Under the pieces are notes generated by a model. The model made no database searches, had not been told where the DNA came from, and saw only the letters and a program-made list of their open reading frames with translations. DNA of 34,003 bases from contig CAMCVI010000015.1 of assembly GCA_945881885.1 (NCBI GenBank), positions 1-34,003 on the forward strand, given 5' to 3'. This document shows positions 7,649 through 15,269 of the stretch, piece after piece; the stretch's first letter is position 1, and each line of letters opens with the position of its first letter. This DNA comes from Chryseobacterium gleum. Its GTDB lineage: Bacteria; Bacteroidota; Bacteroidia; Flavobacteriales; Flavobacteriaceae. A program made the position numbers and the translations under genes.

Positions 7649-9529
7649 ATGAGTAAGATTATTGGAATCGATTTAGGTACAACCAATTCTTGTGTTTCTG
7701 TAATGGAAGGTGGAGAAGCAGTTGTAATTGCTAACGCAGAAGGAAAAAGAACAACACCATCTGTAATTGCATTTGTAGAAGGTGGAGAAATTAAAATTGG
7801 AGACGCTGCAAAAAGACAAGCGGTAACTAACCCAACTAAAACTATCGCATCTATCAAAAGATTTATGGGTAACAAGTTCTCGGAAAGTGCTAAAGAAGCT
7901 TCTACTGTTGCTTACAAAGTAGTTAAAGGTGATAACGACACACCACGTGTTGATATTGATGGTCGTTTATATACGCCACAAGAATTATCTGCAATGACTT
8001 TGCAAAAAATGAAAAAAACTGCTGAAGACTATTTAGGTCATTCAGTTTCAGAAGCAGTTATCACTGTTCCTGCATATTTTAACGATGCACAACGTCAAGC
8101 AACTAAAGAAGCTGGTGAAATTGCAGGTTTAAAAGTAATGAGAATTATCAATGAGCCAACTGCTGCGGCATTAGCTTACGGATTAGACAAACAAGGTACA
8201 GATCAAAAAATTGCAGTATTCGATTTAGGTGGTGGAACTTTCGATATTTCTATCCTTGAATTAGGAGATGGTGTTTTTGAAGTATTATCTACTAACGGAG
8301 ACACGCACTTAGGCGGAGACGATTTTGACCAAGTAATTATCGATTGGTTAGCCAATGACTTTAACGCTGCTGAAGGTTTAGATTTAAGAAAAGACCCAAC
8401 TGCGTTACAACGTTTAAAAGAAGCTGCTGAAAAAGCTAAGATTGAATTATCTGCTTCTGCTCAAACAGAAATTAACTTACCATACGTAACAGCTACGGCA
8501 TCTGGACCAAAGCACTTGGTACAAACATTAACACGTGCTAAATTTGAACAATTGGCTGATTCTTTAATCAAGCGTTCAATGGAACCAGTAGTTAAAGCTT
8601 TAAAAGATGCTGGTTTATCAGTTTCTGATATTGATGAAGTTATCTTAGTTGGAGGTTCTACTCGTATCCCAGTTATCCAAGAACAAGTGGAGAAATTCTT
8701 CGGTAAAAAACCATCAAAAGGAGTAAATCCTGATGAAGTTGTAGCTATTGGTGCAGCTATTCAAGGTGGAGTTTTAACTGGTGATGTAAAAGATGTATTG
8801 TTATTAGACGTTACACCTTTATCATTAGGAATTGAAACTATGGGTAATGTTATGACTAGATTAATTGAGTCTAACACTACTATCCCTACAAAAAAATCAC
8901 AAGTTTTCTCAACTGCAGCAGACAACCAACCAAGTGTTGAAATTCACGTTATTCAAGGTGAAAGAACAATGGCGGCAGACAACAAAACTATTGGTCGTTT
9001 CCATTTAGATGGTATTCCACCAGCAGCAAGAGGAATTCCTCAAATTGAAGTAACTTTTGATATTGATGCCAATGGTATCATTAAAGTTTCTGCAACTGAT
9101 AAAGGAACTGGAAAATCTCACGATATTCGTATCGAAGCGTCTTCTGGTTTAACAGCTGAAGAAATTGAAAGAATGAAAAAAGATGCTGAATTAAATGCTG
9201 AATCAGATAAAATTGCTAAAGAAACGGCTGATAAAGTAAATGAAGCAGATTCTATGATTTTCCAAACGGAAAAACAATTAGCTGAATTTGGTGAAAAATT
9301 ATCTGAAGATAATAAAACAGCCATTAACTTAGCTTTAATTGAATTGAAAATGGCTTACGAAGCAAAAGATGTTGCTGCAATTACGCCTGCTTTAGAGAAA
9401 ATTAATGCAGCTTGGACAAACGCATCTGCTGAAATGTATAATACTGGAGACGCTCAAGGAGCTGCACAAGCAGAGCCACAAGCTTCAGGTGATACTACGC
9501 AAGATGTAGAATTTGAAGAAGTAAAATAA
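7649..9529 (+). CDS. dnaK: Molecular chaperone DnaK (Hsp70)
   Basis: An ATP-dependent chaperone for nascent and stress-denatured proteins, working with DnaJ and GrpE, neither of which is in this window. The 626 residues hold a complete nucleotide-binding domain: [11 protein letters not shown] at 5-15, [11 protein letters not shown] near 195, and [10 protein letters not shown] near 335. The linker [15 protein letters not shown] and substrate-binding beta domain follow, then a helical lid and a disordered Gln/Ala-rich tail ending DVEFEEVK. The length is normal. Monocistronic, with a probable sigma-54-type promoter upstream and a hairpin terminator downstream. Confidence 0.98.
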   Translation: MSKIIGIDLGTTNSCVSVMEGGEAVVIANAEGKRTTPSVIAFVEGGEIKIGDAAKRQAVTNPTKTIASIKRFMGNKFSESAKEASTVAYKVVKGDNDTPRVDIDGRLYTPQELSAMTLQKMKKTAEDYLGHSVSEAVITVPAYFNDAQRQATKEAGEIAGLKVMRIINEPTAAALAYGLDKQGTDQKIAVFDLGGGTFDISILELGDGVFEVLSTNGDTHLGGDDFDQVIIDWLANDFNAAEGLDLRKDPTALQRLKEAAEKAKIELSASAQTEINLPYVTATASGPKHLVQTLTRAKFEQLADSLIKRSMEPVVKALKDAGLSVSDIDEVILVGGSTRIPVIQEQVEKFFGKKPSKGVNPDEVVAIGAAIQGGVLTGDVKDVLLLDVTPLSLGIETMGNVMTRLIESNTTIPTKKSQVFSTAADNQPSVEIHVIQGERTMAADNKTIGRFHLDGIPPAARGIPQIEVTFDIDANGIIKVSATDKGTGKSHDIRIEASSGLTAEEIERMKKDAELNAESDKIAKETADKVNEADSMIFQTEKQLAEFGEKLSEDNKTAINLALIELKMAYEAKDVAAITPALEKINAAWTNASAEMYNTGDAQGAAQAEPQASGDTTQDVEFEEVK

Positions 9530-9536
9530 TTTACTA

Positions 9537-9571
9537 TTTACGATGTAAGATTTACGACGTAAGATTTACGA
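9537..9571. repeat. 14-bp tandem repeat (2.5 units) after dnaK
   Basis: TTTACGATGTAAGA (9537-9550), TTTACGACGTAAGA (9551-9564) and a half unit TTTACGA (9565-9571). It begins 8 bp after the dnaK stop codon, in the same position as other gap-specific arrays in this window. Confidence 0.75.
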
Positions 9572-9581
9572 ATTAGATAAT

Positions 9582-9614
9582 AAAAAACCGAGTAAGAAAT
9601 TACACGGTTTTTTT
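9582..9614 (+). terminator. Rho-independent terminator of dnaK
   Basis: An ACCG/CGGT outer stem and a GTAA/TTAC inner stem close on a GAAA tetraloop, with one A-A mismatch between them. A run of seven T follows. The A-run on the left could make it work for the opposite strand too. Confidence 0.75.
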
Positions 9615-9662
9615 ATGTCTTAATTAAAAAGTTATAGTTTGAAAATTTGTTATTTATTACAT

Positions 9663-10544
9663 CTAAATATTCTTTTTAAGTTTATCGTATTTATTGTGAA
9701 TAAGTAAAATCAATATTCCAAATACTACAGAAAATACTAACAAAATATCATTCAATATCCCTTCCGTATTAAATGATAGCTTAATCATTATTGTAGATAT
9801 AATAAAACCTGAATTTCTAATTACCGTACTGAACTTATCTGAATGTAAAAAAGAAAACAATAAAATTAATACATCAACCAAAATTAAAACAGTGAAGAAA
9901 TCTTCAAAAAATATTTTGTTAATGTCTTCAAATTTATAAACCAAAGCGTTGACAGAAAAGAAGCTTTGTAAAATCCAATTGAAAAAACTATAAAAAGATA
10001 AAATCAATAAAAGCGGCACCAACAAAGAGGCAATCCCATTCTTTATACTGATAAATCGCTCCATTTTTTCACTAATAATAACCTCCTTTTTTTGTAAATC
10101 ACTCAATCTATAAAAAATAAATATCAGAAAAAACAAGACAACAACGGCTACAATATCATACAAAAAGATTAAGTCATATTTAACATCAAACCAATTATTA
10201 GTTAATTCTAGGTTTGAAATATCTTTAAAAATTCTTCTAATTATAATTAATAAAATAATTTCATATTGCTTACCAATATATATAGTAGTAGATTTTGGTA
10301 AATAATATACTAATAAATAAACTTCATAAATAAGAATGAAAGAAAAAGGAGTATAAATTGCTGCTATTGGATTATTGAACAAACTTGCAACAAGTTCAAG
10401 ATTAAATAAATTGAATTTATTTAAAAAAATAAATAACAAATGAATAATAAAAGCAACAATTGAAATATAGATAATCACATTTTCGCTCCTATCTTTAAAC
10501 TTTTCACTTAAAAAAAAGTTGAGTAACGTTTGTATTTTTTTCAT
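9663..10544 (-). CDS. Unknown multi-pass membrane protein next to blh
   Basis: Not recognised. The 293 residues form about seven or eight hydrophobic segments (near 23-41, 57-85, 93-106, 123-146, 170-193, 215-234 and 245-285). Charged or polar residues sit within or at the edge of helices (YEVYLLVYYLP, then YIGKQYE followed by a double Arg), which suggests a function beyond anchoring. It lies 68 bp downstream of blh on the same strand and is probably cotranscribed with it, which links it to retinal or rhodopsin. Composition is as AT-rich as blh. A carotenoid- or light-related membrane role is inference from position only. Confidence 0.65.
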   Translation of the reverse strand: MKKIQTLLNFFLSEKFKDRSENVIIYISIVAFIIHLLFIFLNKFNLFNLELVASLFNNPIAAIYTPFSFILIYEVYLLVYYLPKSTTIYIGKQYEIILLIIIRRIFKDISNLELTNNWFDVKYDLIFLYDIVAVVVLFFLIFIFYRLSDLQKKEVIISEKMERFISIKNGIASLLVPLLLILSFYSFFNWILQSFFSVNALVYKFEDINKIFFEDFFTVLILVDVLILLFSFLHSDKFSTVIRNSGFIISTIMIKLSFNTEGILNDILLVFSVVFGILILLIHNKYDKLKKNI

Positions 10545-10612
10545 AATCTTAATTTATTTAAATGAAATAATAAATTTAAAAACTTAATAAAGTAAAACAA
10601 TAACAAGAAAAA

Positions 10613-11518
10613 TTACTTGGCAGGTTTAAACTTTCTAATCATATTATAAATAACAAGCACATGCGGAAAAGTTATTGCTGCTAAAAAACTAAAAAATAAT
10701 GAATTAAACAACTTCAGTTCATTAGAAAAGAAATAAAACAGACCTAAGCCAAATAAAGATATTAACCAATAAGGAAGGGCTGTTATAAAATACTTTAAAA
10801 AATTGTTGAAAGAAAATTCACCATATAAAAAATTCACCTGATTGATAATTGAAGGTAAACTATGCCAAACTACAAAATAAATTGTGAATCCCCATATTAA
10901 AGAGGAAACTTTAAAAATAACTGAAAAAACCAATAAGTAAAACAATTCTTTCAAAAGGAATTTTCTGTAAGTAACACTTCTTTTTAAAATAAAAATAGAA
11001 GAAAGTAAAAACAAAAACACTATTACTAATAAGCCATAAGTTATAACAAGCGGATCAAGTCTGAATTTTGCAATATCTAAAATTACCAAAATCACTTCCT
11101 TATTATGAAATTCAAATAATAAGAATAAAATTAATAGCCCATATAGTGTTTGAAATGACTGTAAAAAAAAGTTACTTGATGCTTCCGATTTATTATTTAA
11201 ATATATAAGTTGCTGTTCTCCAAAATGATAACCACTGAATAGTATAAATAATAACAATATTATAATTGGAAAATAATAAAATAATAAAATACAACACAAA
11301 ATAAATAACACATAAAGCAATAAAATCTTAAAAAAAGAAAAATTTTCACTTTTTAACAAAATTTTTTTCAACACAAAAATATCATTCGATCCATGCAAAA
11401 TTCCAAAACTTAAAATGAAAGCAAACCCAATAAATAATTGGTATTCGACTGAAACAAAAGAACATAACCACAGACAAAAAAAACTAATAATTATTGAAAA
11501 TTTATTTAATATATTCAT
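10613..11518 (-). CDS. blh: Beta-carotene 15,15'-dioxygenase, Brp/Blh family
   Basis: Cleaves beta-carotene to two all-trans retinal molecules, the chromophore of proteorhodopsin. The 301-residue membrane protein has several hydrophobic helices and the family's histidine motifs: GILHGSND (H42, D46), SGYHFGEQ (H98), VVWHSLPS (H219) and FPHVLV (H285). A histidine four residues after the WHS histidine, reported as a metal ligand in characterised family members, is Ser223 here, so the ligand set should be checked. It is divergent from the proteorhodopsin gene over a 113-bp intergenic region. No carotenoid-synthesis genes are in the window, so beta-carotene must come from elsewhere. Confidence 0.88.
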   Translation of the reverse strand: MNILNKFSIIISFFCLWLCSFVSVEYQLFIGFAFILSFGILHGSNDIFVLKKILLKSENFSFFKILLLYVLFILCCILLFYYFPIIILLLFILFSGYHFGEQQLIYLNNKSEASSNFFLQSFQTLYGLLILFLLFEFHNKEVILVILDIAKFRLDPLVITYGLLVIVFLFLLSSIFILKRSVTYRKFLLKELFYLLVFSVIFKVSSLIWGFTIYFVVWHSLPSIINQVNFLYGEFSFNNFLKYFITALPYWLISLFGLGLFYFFSNELKLFNSLFFSFLAAITFPHVLVIYNMIRKFKPAK

Positions 11519-11529
11519 TTTGTTTACTC

Positions 11530-11576
11530 TTTATTTAAAATTAATAAACAAGATATTTGTTTATTTAAAATTAATA
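11530..11576. repeat. 17-bp direct repeat, 30-bp spacing, in the blh/rhodopsin intergenic region
   Basis: TTTATTTAAAATTAATA occurs identically at 11530-11546 and 11560-11576. The 30-bp offset is close to three helical turns, so both copies face the same side of the DNA. The copies flank and partly overlap the palindrome at 11543-11565. Confidence 0.7.
11543..11565. promoter_or_regulatory. 23-bp palindrome, candidate operator for rhodopsin/blh
   Basis: AATAAACAA, a 5-bp spacer GATAT, then TTGTTTATT: a perfect 9-bp inverted repeat. A third TAAACAA half-site lies at 11589-11595, just past the -7 box. The palindrome contains the probable -33 TTTG of the rhodopsin promoter, so a protein bound here should affect transcription of that gene and possibly of blh. 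No regulator gene is present in the window. Confidence 0.55.
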
Positions 11577-11587
11577 TTTTAACTTTG
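11556..11587 (+). promoter_or_regulatory. Proteorhodopsin promoter (-33/-7)
   Basis: TTTG at 11556-11559 and TAACTTTG at 11580-11587 with a 20-bp spacer match the Bacteroidota TTTG/TAnnTTTG promoter. Transcription would start near 11594, giving a leader of about 38 nt before the ATG. Confidence 0.6.
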
Positions 11588-11631
11588 ATAAACAAATTAA
11601 CATTTATTATTAACTAAAAACAAAAAAAATT

Positions 11632-12345
11632 ATGAAAAATTTATTATTAATTTCAAAAATGTTACCAAATGATTACGTTGGTTTTACGTTCTTCGTAGGA
11701 TGTATGGCAATGATGGCAGCTTCTGCTTTTTTCTTTTTATCTTTAAACCAATTTGATAAAAAATGGAGAACTTCTGTTTTGGTTTCAGGATTAATAACAT
11801 TTATTGCAGCAGTTCACTATTTCTACATGAAAGAATATTGGGCTGAAGTTGGAGAATCACCAACATTTTTTAGATACGTTGACTGGGTATTAACAGTGCC
11901 GTTAATGTGTGTAGAGTTTTACCTAATATTAAAAGTTGCAGGTGCAAAAACAGATTTATTATGGAAAATGATCACTTTATCAGTAGTGATGTTAGTAACT
12001 GGTTACTTAGGTGAAACAGTTTACAAAGATCAAGCTGCTTTATGGGGTGGAATTTCAGGTTTAGCTTATTTTGTAATTGTTTACGAAATTTGGTTAGGAT
12101 CTGCTTCTAAATTAGCAAAAGCTGCTGGTGGAAACGTTTTAGCTGCTCACAAAATCTTATGCTGGTTCGTATTAGTAGGTTGGGCTATCTATCCTTTAGG
12201 ATACATGTTAGGTACTGACGGATGGTACACTGCAATTGTAGGAAAAGGAAGTGTAGATATCGCTTACAACATTGCTGATGCAATCAACAAAATTGGATTT
12301 GGTTTAGTTATTTATAACTTAGCTGTTCAATCTCAAAAAGACTAA
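11632..12345 (+). CDS. Proteorhodopsin, green-absorbing light-driven proton pump
   Basis: A seven-helix retinal protein of the inner membrane that exports protons on illumination. In the 237 residues, the helix-C segment RYVDWVLTVPLMCVEFY gives the proton-pump DTE triad: D84 (acceptor), T88, E95 (donor). H62 is the partner histidine of the acceptor Asp at the expected 22-residue distance, and K220 in INKIGFGL is the Schiff-base lysine. The tuning residue is M92, matching the methionine known at this position in green-absorbing flavobacterial proteins. Its codons are less AT-biased at synonymous sites than those of blh, suggesting high expression. A strong terminator follows. Confidence 0.97.
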   Translation: MKNLLLISKMLPNDYVGFTFFVGCMAMMAASAFFFLSLNQFDKKWRTSVLVSGLITFIAAVHYFYMKEYWAEVGESPTFFRYVDWVLTVPLMCVEFYLILKVAGAKTDLLWKMITLSVVMLVTGYLGETVYKDQAALWGGISGLAYFVIVYEIWLGSASKLAKAAGGNVLAAHKILCWFVLVGWAIYPLGYMLGTDGWYTAIVGKGSVDIAYNIADAINKIGFGLVIYNLAVQSQKD

Positions 12346-12365
12346 TTCTTTTTAAAATATAAATT

Positions 12366-12398
12366 AAACCGCCAAGAAAATTCTTGGCGGTTTTTTTT
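12366..12398 (+). terminator. Rho-independent terminator of proteorhodopsin
   Basis: A perfect 13-bp stem AAACCGCCAAGAA / TTCTTGGCGGTTT with a minimal loop, followed by a T-run to 12398. One of the strongest terminators in the window. Confidence 0.92.
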
Positions 12399-12448
12399 AT
12401 GCAAATTATTTTGTACTTTGGTAACACCAAATCATAAAAATTTTCAAA

Positions 12449-13045
12449 ATGAAAAATCTATTGCTTACCTTATTGCTTCTTATAACTTCAGTGAGTTTGG
12501 CACAAAAAGCTAAAACACCTATAAAACCAACTTCTACTGCTTTGGCCACTTTTGAAAATTTAAAAGCAGAAATTATTACCGAAGGTGGCAAACAAAAATT
12601 AGCCATACTAATTGATAATGCCGGAAAAAAAGAAACCATTATTTTAAAAGAAATTTCCACAAAAGACAAAGCACAACAGCCCACAAATTTTAAAATCAAA
12701 ATGTTTAGCATTGCTGATATTAAACTATATCACTTTAGTTATACTGAAAATATCAAAACCGAAACCAAACTAAAAAAGGAAAATGCCGTAATTACTTCAA
12801 ACGAAATCTGGGAACTATCCACCACCAAACTAAAAATTTTAGGAAATATTCAAACAATAAGTCAAATTAAAGAAATACAATTTTTAGATAAAAATAAAAC
12901 CGCCTCTCAAACGGTTGACAAAACTAGAAAAGAAGGATTTGAATTTACCCTAACCAAAGACTTTGAAATACATTTGTCTACGAAAACACAAACTAACAAA
13001 TATAAATTCAATACTACCACGCGTCGCTTCGATCCGAAGAAATAA
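12449..13045 (+). CDS. Unknown secreted protein
   Basis: Not recognised. The 198 residues start with a signal peptide (MKNLLLTLLLLITSVSLAQ, cleavage after about residue 19). The mature part is Lys/Thr-rich and largely beta-predicted, without membrane helices or cysteines, so it is probably periplasmic or outer-membrane associated. It lies directly after the rhodopsin terminator, so it is likely its own transcription unit. Confidence 0.65.
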   Translation: MKNLLLTLLLLITSVSLAQKAKTPIKPTSTALATFENLKAEIITEGGKQKLAILIDNAGKKETIILKEISTKDKAQQPTNFKIKMFSIADIKLYHFSYTENIKTETKLKKENAVITSNEIWELSTTKLKILGNIQTISQIKEIQFLDKNKTASQTVDKTRKEGFEFTLTKDFEIHLSTKTQTNKYKFNTTTRRFDPKK

Positions 13046-13112
13046 TACTTTAAATAAATGAAATTGTTTTTCAGCAACTAACTTTTTAATATGCACGCCT
13101 ATTATATTTTAG

Positions 13113-13120
13113 TATATTTG
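13113..13120 (+). promoter_or_regulatory. -7 promoter element for the flavin oxidoreductase gene
   Basis: TATATTTG, 16 bp upstream of the start codon, fits TAnnTTTG. No clear -33 element. Confidence 0.4.
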
Positions 13121-13136
13121 AATAAACTTTAAAATC

Positions 13137-14087
13137 ATGAATAAACCTCTACTCACCGAAATATTAAATATAAAGCATCCTATTATTATGGCACCTATGT
13201 TTTTGGTGTCCAATTCTAAAATGGTAATCGAAGGTATGAAAAGTGGTGTGGCAGGATGTATTCCAGCATTAAATTATAGAACTTTAGAAGAATTACGAAG
13301 TGCGATTATCGAACTAAAAAACGCAAAAGTGGAAGGCGGCAGCTTTGGTTTTAATTTAATTGTGAATAAATCCAACATCAAATATAAAGAGCAATTGCGT
13401 ATTTTATGTGAAGAAAAAGTCGATTTTATATTAACATCTTTAGGTTCACCAGAAGAAACGATTAATGAAGCGCATAAATTAGGCATTAAAGTTTTTTGCG
13501 ATGTAACCGATTTAAGTTTTGCTAAAAAAGTGGAAAGTTTAGGTGCAGATGCATTAGTGGCTGTAAATAATGAAGCAGGCGGACACAGAGGAAATATTTC
13601 TCCTGAAGTATTAATCAAACAATTAAATGAAGGCACTTCCCTACCCGTTATTTCTGCTGGTGGTGTAAGTAAAAAATCGGATATAGACAAAATGCTTTCT
13701 TTTGGTGCAATTGGCGTTTCTGTTGGAAGTCCGTTTATTGCCTCTACAGAAGCTAGCGTTTCACAAGAATACAAGCAAGCATGTGTAGATTATGGAGCAA
13801 AAGACATTATAATGACCGAACGCATTTCAGGCACACCTTGTTCGGTAATAAACACGCCTTATGTTCAAAAAGTAGGCACCAAAACCACTTGGTTAGAACA
13901 GGTTTTAAACAAAAACAAAAGTTTAAAAAAATGGGTCAAAATGATTCGTTTTTATATTGGTATGAAAGCTACAGAAAAAGCCGCAACTGAAGTAACCTAT
14001 AAAACCGTTTGGGTAGCTGGACCAAGCATTGAAGACACACATGCTATTTTACCCGTTTCAGAAATTGTAAAGAAACTAACTGTTTAA
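13137..14087 (+). CDS. Nitronate monooxygenase-like FMN flavoprotein
   Basis: A 316-residue TIM-barrel flavoprotein of the nitronate monooxygenase / 2-nitropropane dioxygenase family, which oxidises alkyl nitronates and protects against nitro toxins. Visible signatures are the N-terminal KHPIIMAPMFLVSN, the FMN-phosphate region NEAGGHRG (with the family catalytic-position His) near residue 145, PVISAGGVSKKSD near 170, and GAIGVSVGSPFIASTEA near 195. Some family members have other roles, such as enoyl reductase or quinone reductase, so the substrate is not certain. Monocistronic. Confidence 0.8.
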   Translation: MNKPLLTEILNIKHPIIMAPMFLVSNSKMVIEGMKSGVAGCIPALNYRTLEELRSAIIELKNAKVEGGSFGFNLIVNKSNIKYKEQLRILCEEKVDFILTSLGSPEETINEAHKLGIKVFCDVTDLSFAKKVESLGADALVAVNNEAGGHRGNISPEVLIKQLNEGTSLPVISAGGVSKKSDIDKMLSFGAIGVSVGSPFIASTEASVSQEYKQACVDYGAKDIIMTERISGTPCSVINTPYVQKVGTKTTWLEQVLNKNKSLKKWVKMIRFYIGMKATEKAATEVTYKTVWVAGPSIEDTHAILPVSEIVKKLTV

Positions 14088-14152
14088 TTTGTACGATACT
14101 ATATATAGCTAGAAAAAAGTATTATAATAGAAAAGGGGGTTGAATATTTAAC

Positions 14153-14189
14153 CGCAAAGCACGCAAAGTTTTTCGCAAAGAGCGCAAAG
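14153..14189. repeat. CGCAAAG repeat cluster (4 copies)
   Basis: CGCAAAG occurs at 14153, 14162, 14174 and 14183, separated by 2, 5 and 2 bp, followed by CTGCCAAATCTGCG. This GC-richer cluster stands out from its AT-rich surroundings. Clusters like this are seen dispersed in intergenic regions of flavobacterial genomes; function unknown. Confidence 0.7.
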
Positions 14190-14218
14190 AAAATCTGCCA
14201 AATCTGCGTACCTATTTT

Positions 14219-14250
14219 AAAAAAAAAGCCTGCAAGAAATTCCTGCAGGC
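14219..14250 (-). terminator. Rho-independent terminator of malate dehydrogenase
   Basis: On the minus strand, a stem GCCTGCA / TGCAGGC with a 9-nt loop is followed by a run of at least seven T. It lies 23 bp downstream of the mdh stop codon. Confidence 0.85.
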
Positions 14251-14272
14251 CTTATATATAGTTAAAAAGCGT

Positions 14273-15208
14273 TTATGATAAAACCGCTTTTAAGTCGCCA
14301 TTCATAGCGCGTACAGCTTCTGCAGATTTTGCAAAAGTTGCTTTTTCAGCATCGTTTAATTGTACATCAACGATTTCTTCAATTCCGTTTTTACCAATAA
14401 TACATGGCACACCTAAACAAATATCTGTTTGTCCGTATTCGCCTTCTAATAAAACAGAACAAGCAATCATTTTATTTTGATTATTTAAGATTGAATCTAC
14501 TAAATACGCTACAGAAGCTCCTGGCGCATACCAAGCAGAAGTACCTAATAAACCTGTTAACGTAGCACCACCAACCATAGTGTCAGCCGCTACTTTATCT
14601 AATGCTTCTTGAGATAAATAGTTAGATACTGGCGCTCCATTATAAGAAGCCAAACGTGTTAATGGAATCATAGTGGTATCACCGTGACCACCAATAACCA
14701 TACCTTGTACGTCGTTAGCTGGTTTGTTTAATGCTTTTGATAAATAATATTTGAAACGAGAGCTATCTAAAGCGCCACCCATACCAATAATTCTGTTTTT
14801 TGGTAAACCTGTAGCTTTTAAAGTTAAATACGTCATAGTATCCATTGGATTAGATACTACCACGATAATGGTATTTGGAGAAAATTTTAAAATGTTTTCT
14901 GCTACAGATTTTACAATTCCAGCGTTGATACCAATTAACTCTTCACGAGTCATACCTGGTTTTCTTGGAATTCCAGAAGTAATTACTACAACGTCTGAAT
15001 TAGCTGTTTTAGAATAATCATTAGTTACTCCTGATACTTGCGTGTTAAATCCTGTAGTTGTAGCACATTGCATAATGTCCATTGCTTTTCCTTCAGCAAA
15101 TCCTTCTTTAATGTCTAATAAAACTACTTCACTTGCAATTCCTCTGTAAGAAATTACGTCAGCACATGATGCACCTACATTTCCTGCTCCTACTATTGTT
15201 ACTTTCAT
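14273..15208 (-). CDS. mdh: Malate dehydrogenase (NAD, LDH-like type)
   Basis: Oxidises malate to oxaloacetate in the TCA cycle. The 311-residue protein has the Rossmann signature VGAGNVGASCA at 5-15, the NAD-specific acidic residue in LLDIKEG, the substrate loop TSGIPRKPGMTREELI around 80-95, VSNPMDTMTYL near 120, and the catalytic-pair region GMGGALDSSRFKYYL / IGGHGDTTMIPL with the catalytic His near 175. This is the homotetrameric LDH-like class common in Bacteroidota. A -7 element lies upstream and a strong terminator downstream. Confidence 0.97.
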   Translation of the reverse strand: MKVTIVGAGNVGASCADVISYRGIASEVVLLDIKEGFAEGKAMDIMQCATTTGFNTQVSGVTNDYSKTANSDVVVITSGIPRKPGMTREELIGINAGIVKSVAENILKFSPNTIIVVVSNPMDTMTYLTLKATGLPKNRIIGMGGALDSSRFKYYLSKALNKPANDVQGMVIGGHGDTTMIPLTRLASYNGAPVSNYLSQEALDKVAADTMVGGATLTGLLGTSAWYAPGASVAYLVDSILNNQNKMIACSVLLEGEYGQTDICLGVPCIIGKNGIEEIVDVQLNDAEKATFAKSAEAVRAMNGDLKAVLS

Positions 15209-15239
15209 TGTATAAATTATATTGAGTTGTTATTTTTTA

Positions 15240-15247
15240 CAAAAATA
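15240..15247 (-). promoter_or_regulatory. -7 promoter element of mdh
   Basis: TATTTTTG on the minus strand fits TAnnTTTG, 31 bp before the start codon. Confidence 0.4.
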
Positions 15248-15269
15248 TTGATAATGAAACAATTTTACG

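Noticed and set aside
11632..12345. Sodium- or chloride-pumping rhodopsin
   Set aside because: Helix C carries Asp-Thr-Glu (84/88/95), the proton-pump triad, not the NDQ or NTQ triads of sodium or chloride pumps.
13274..13774. 166-codon minus-strand ORF
   Set aside because: It is antisense to the well-supported flavoprotein gene and has no recognisable features.
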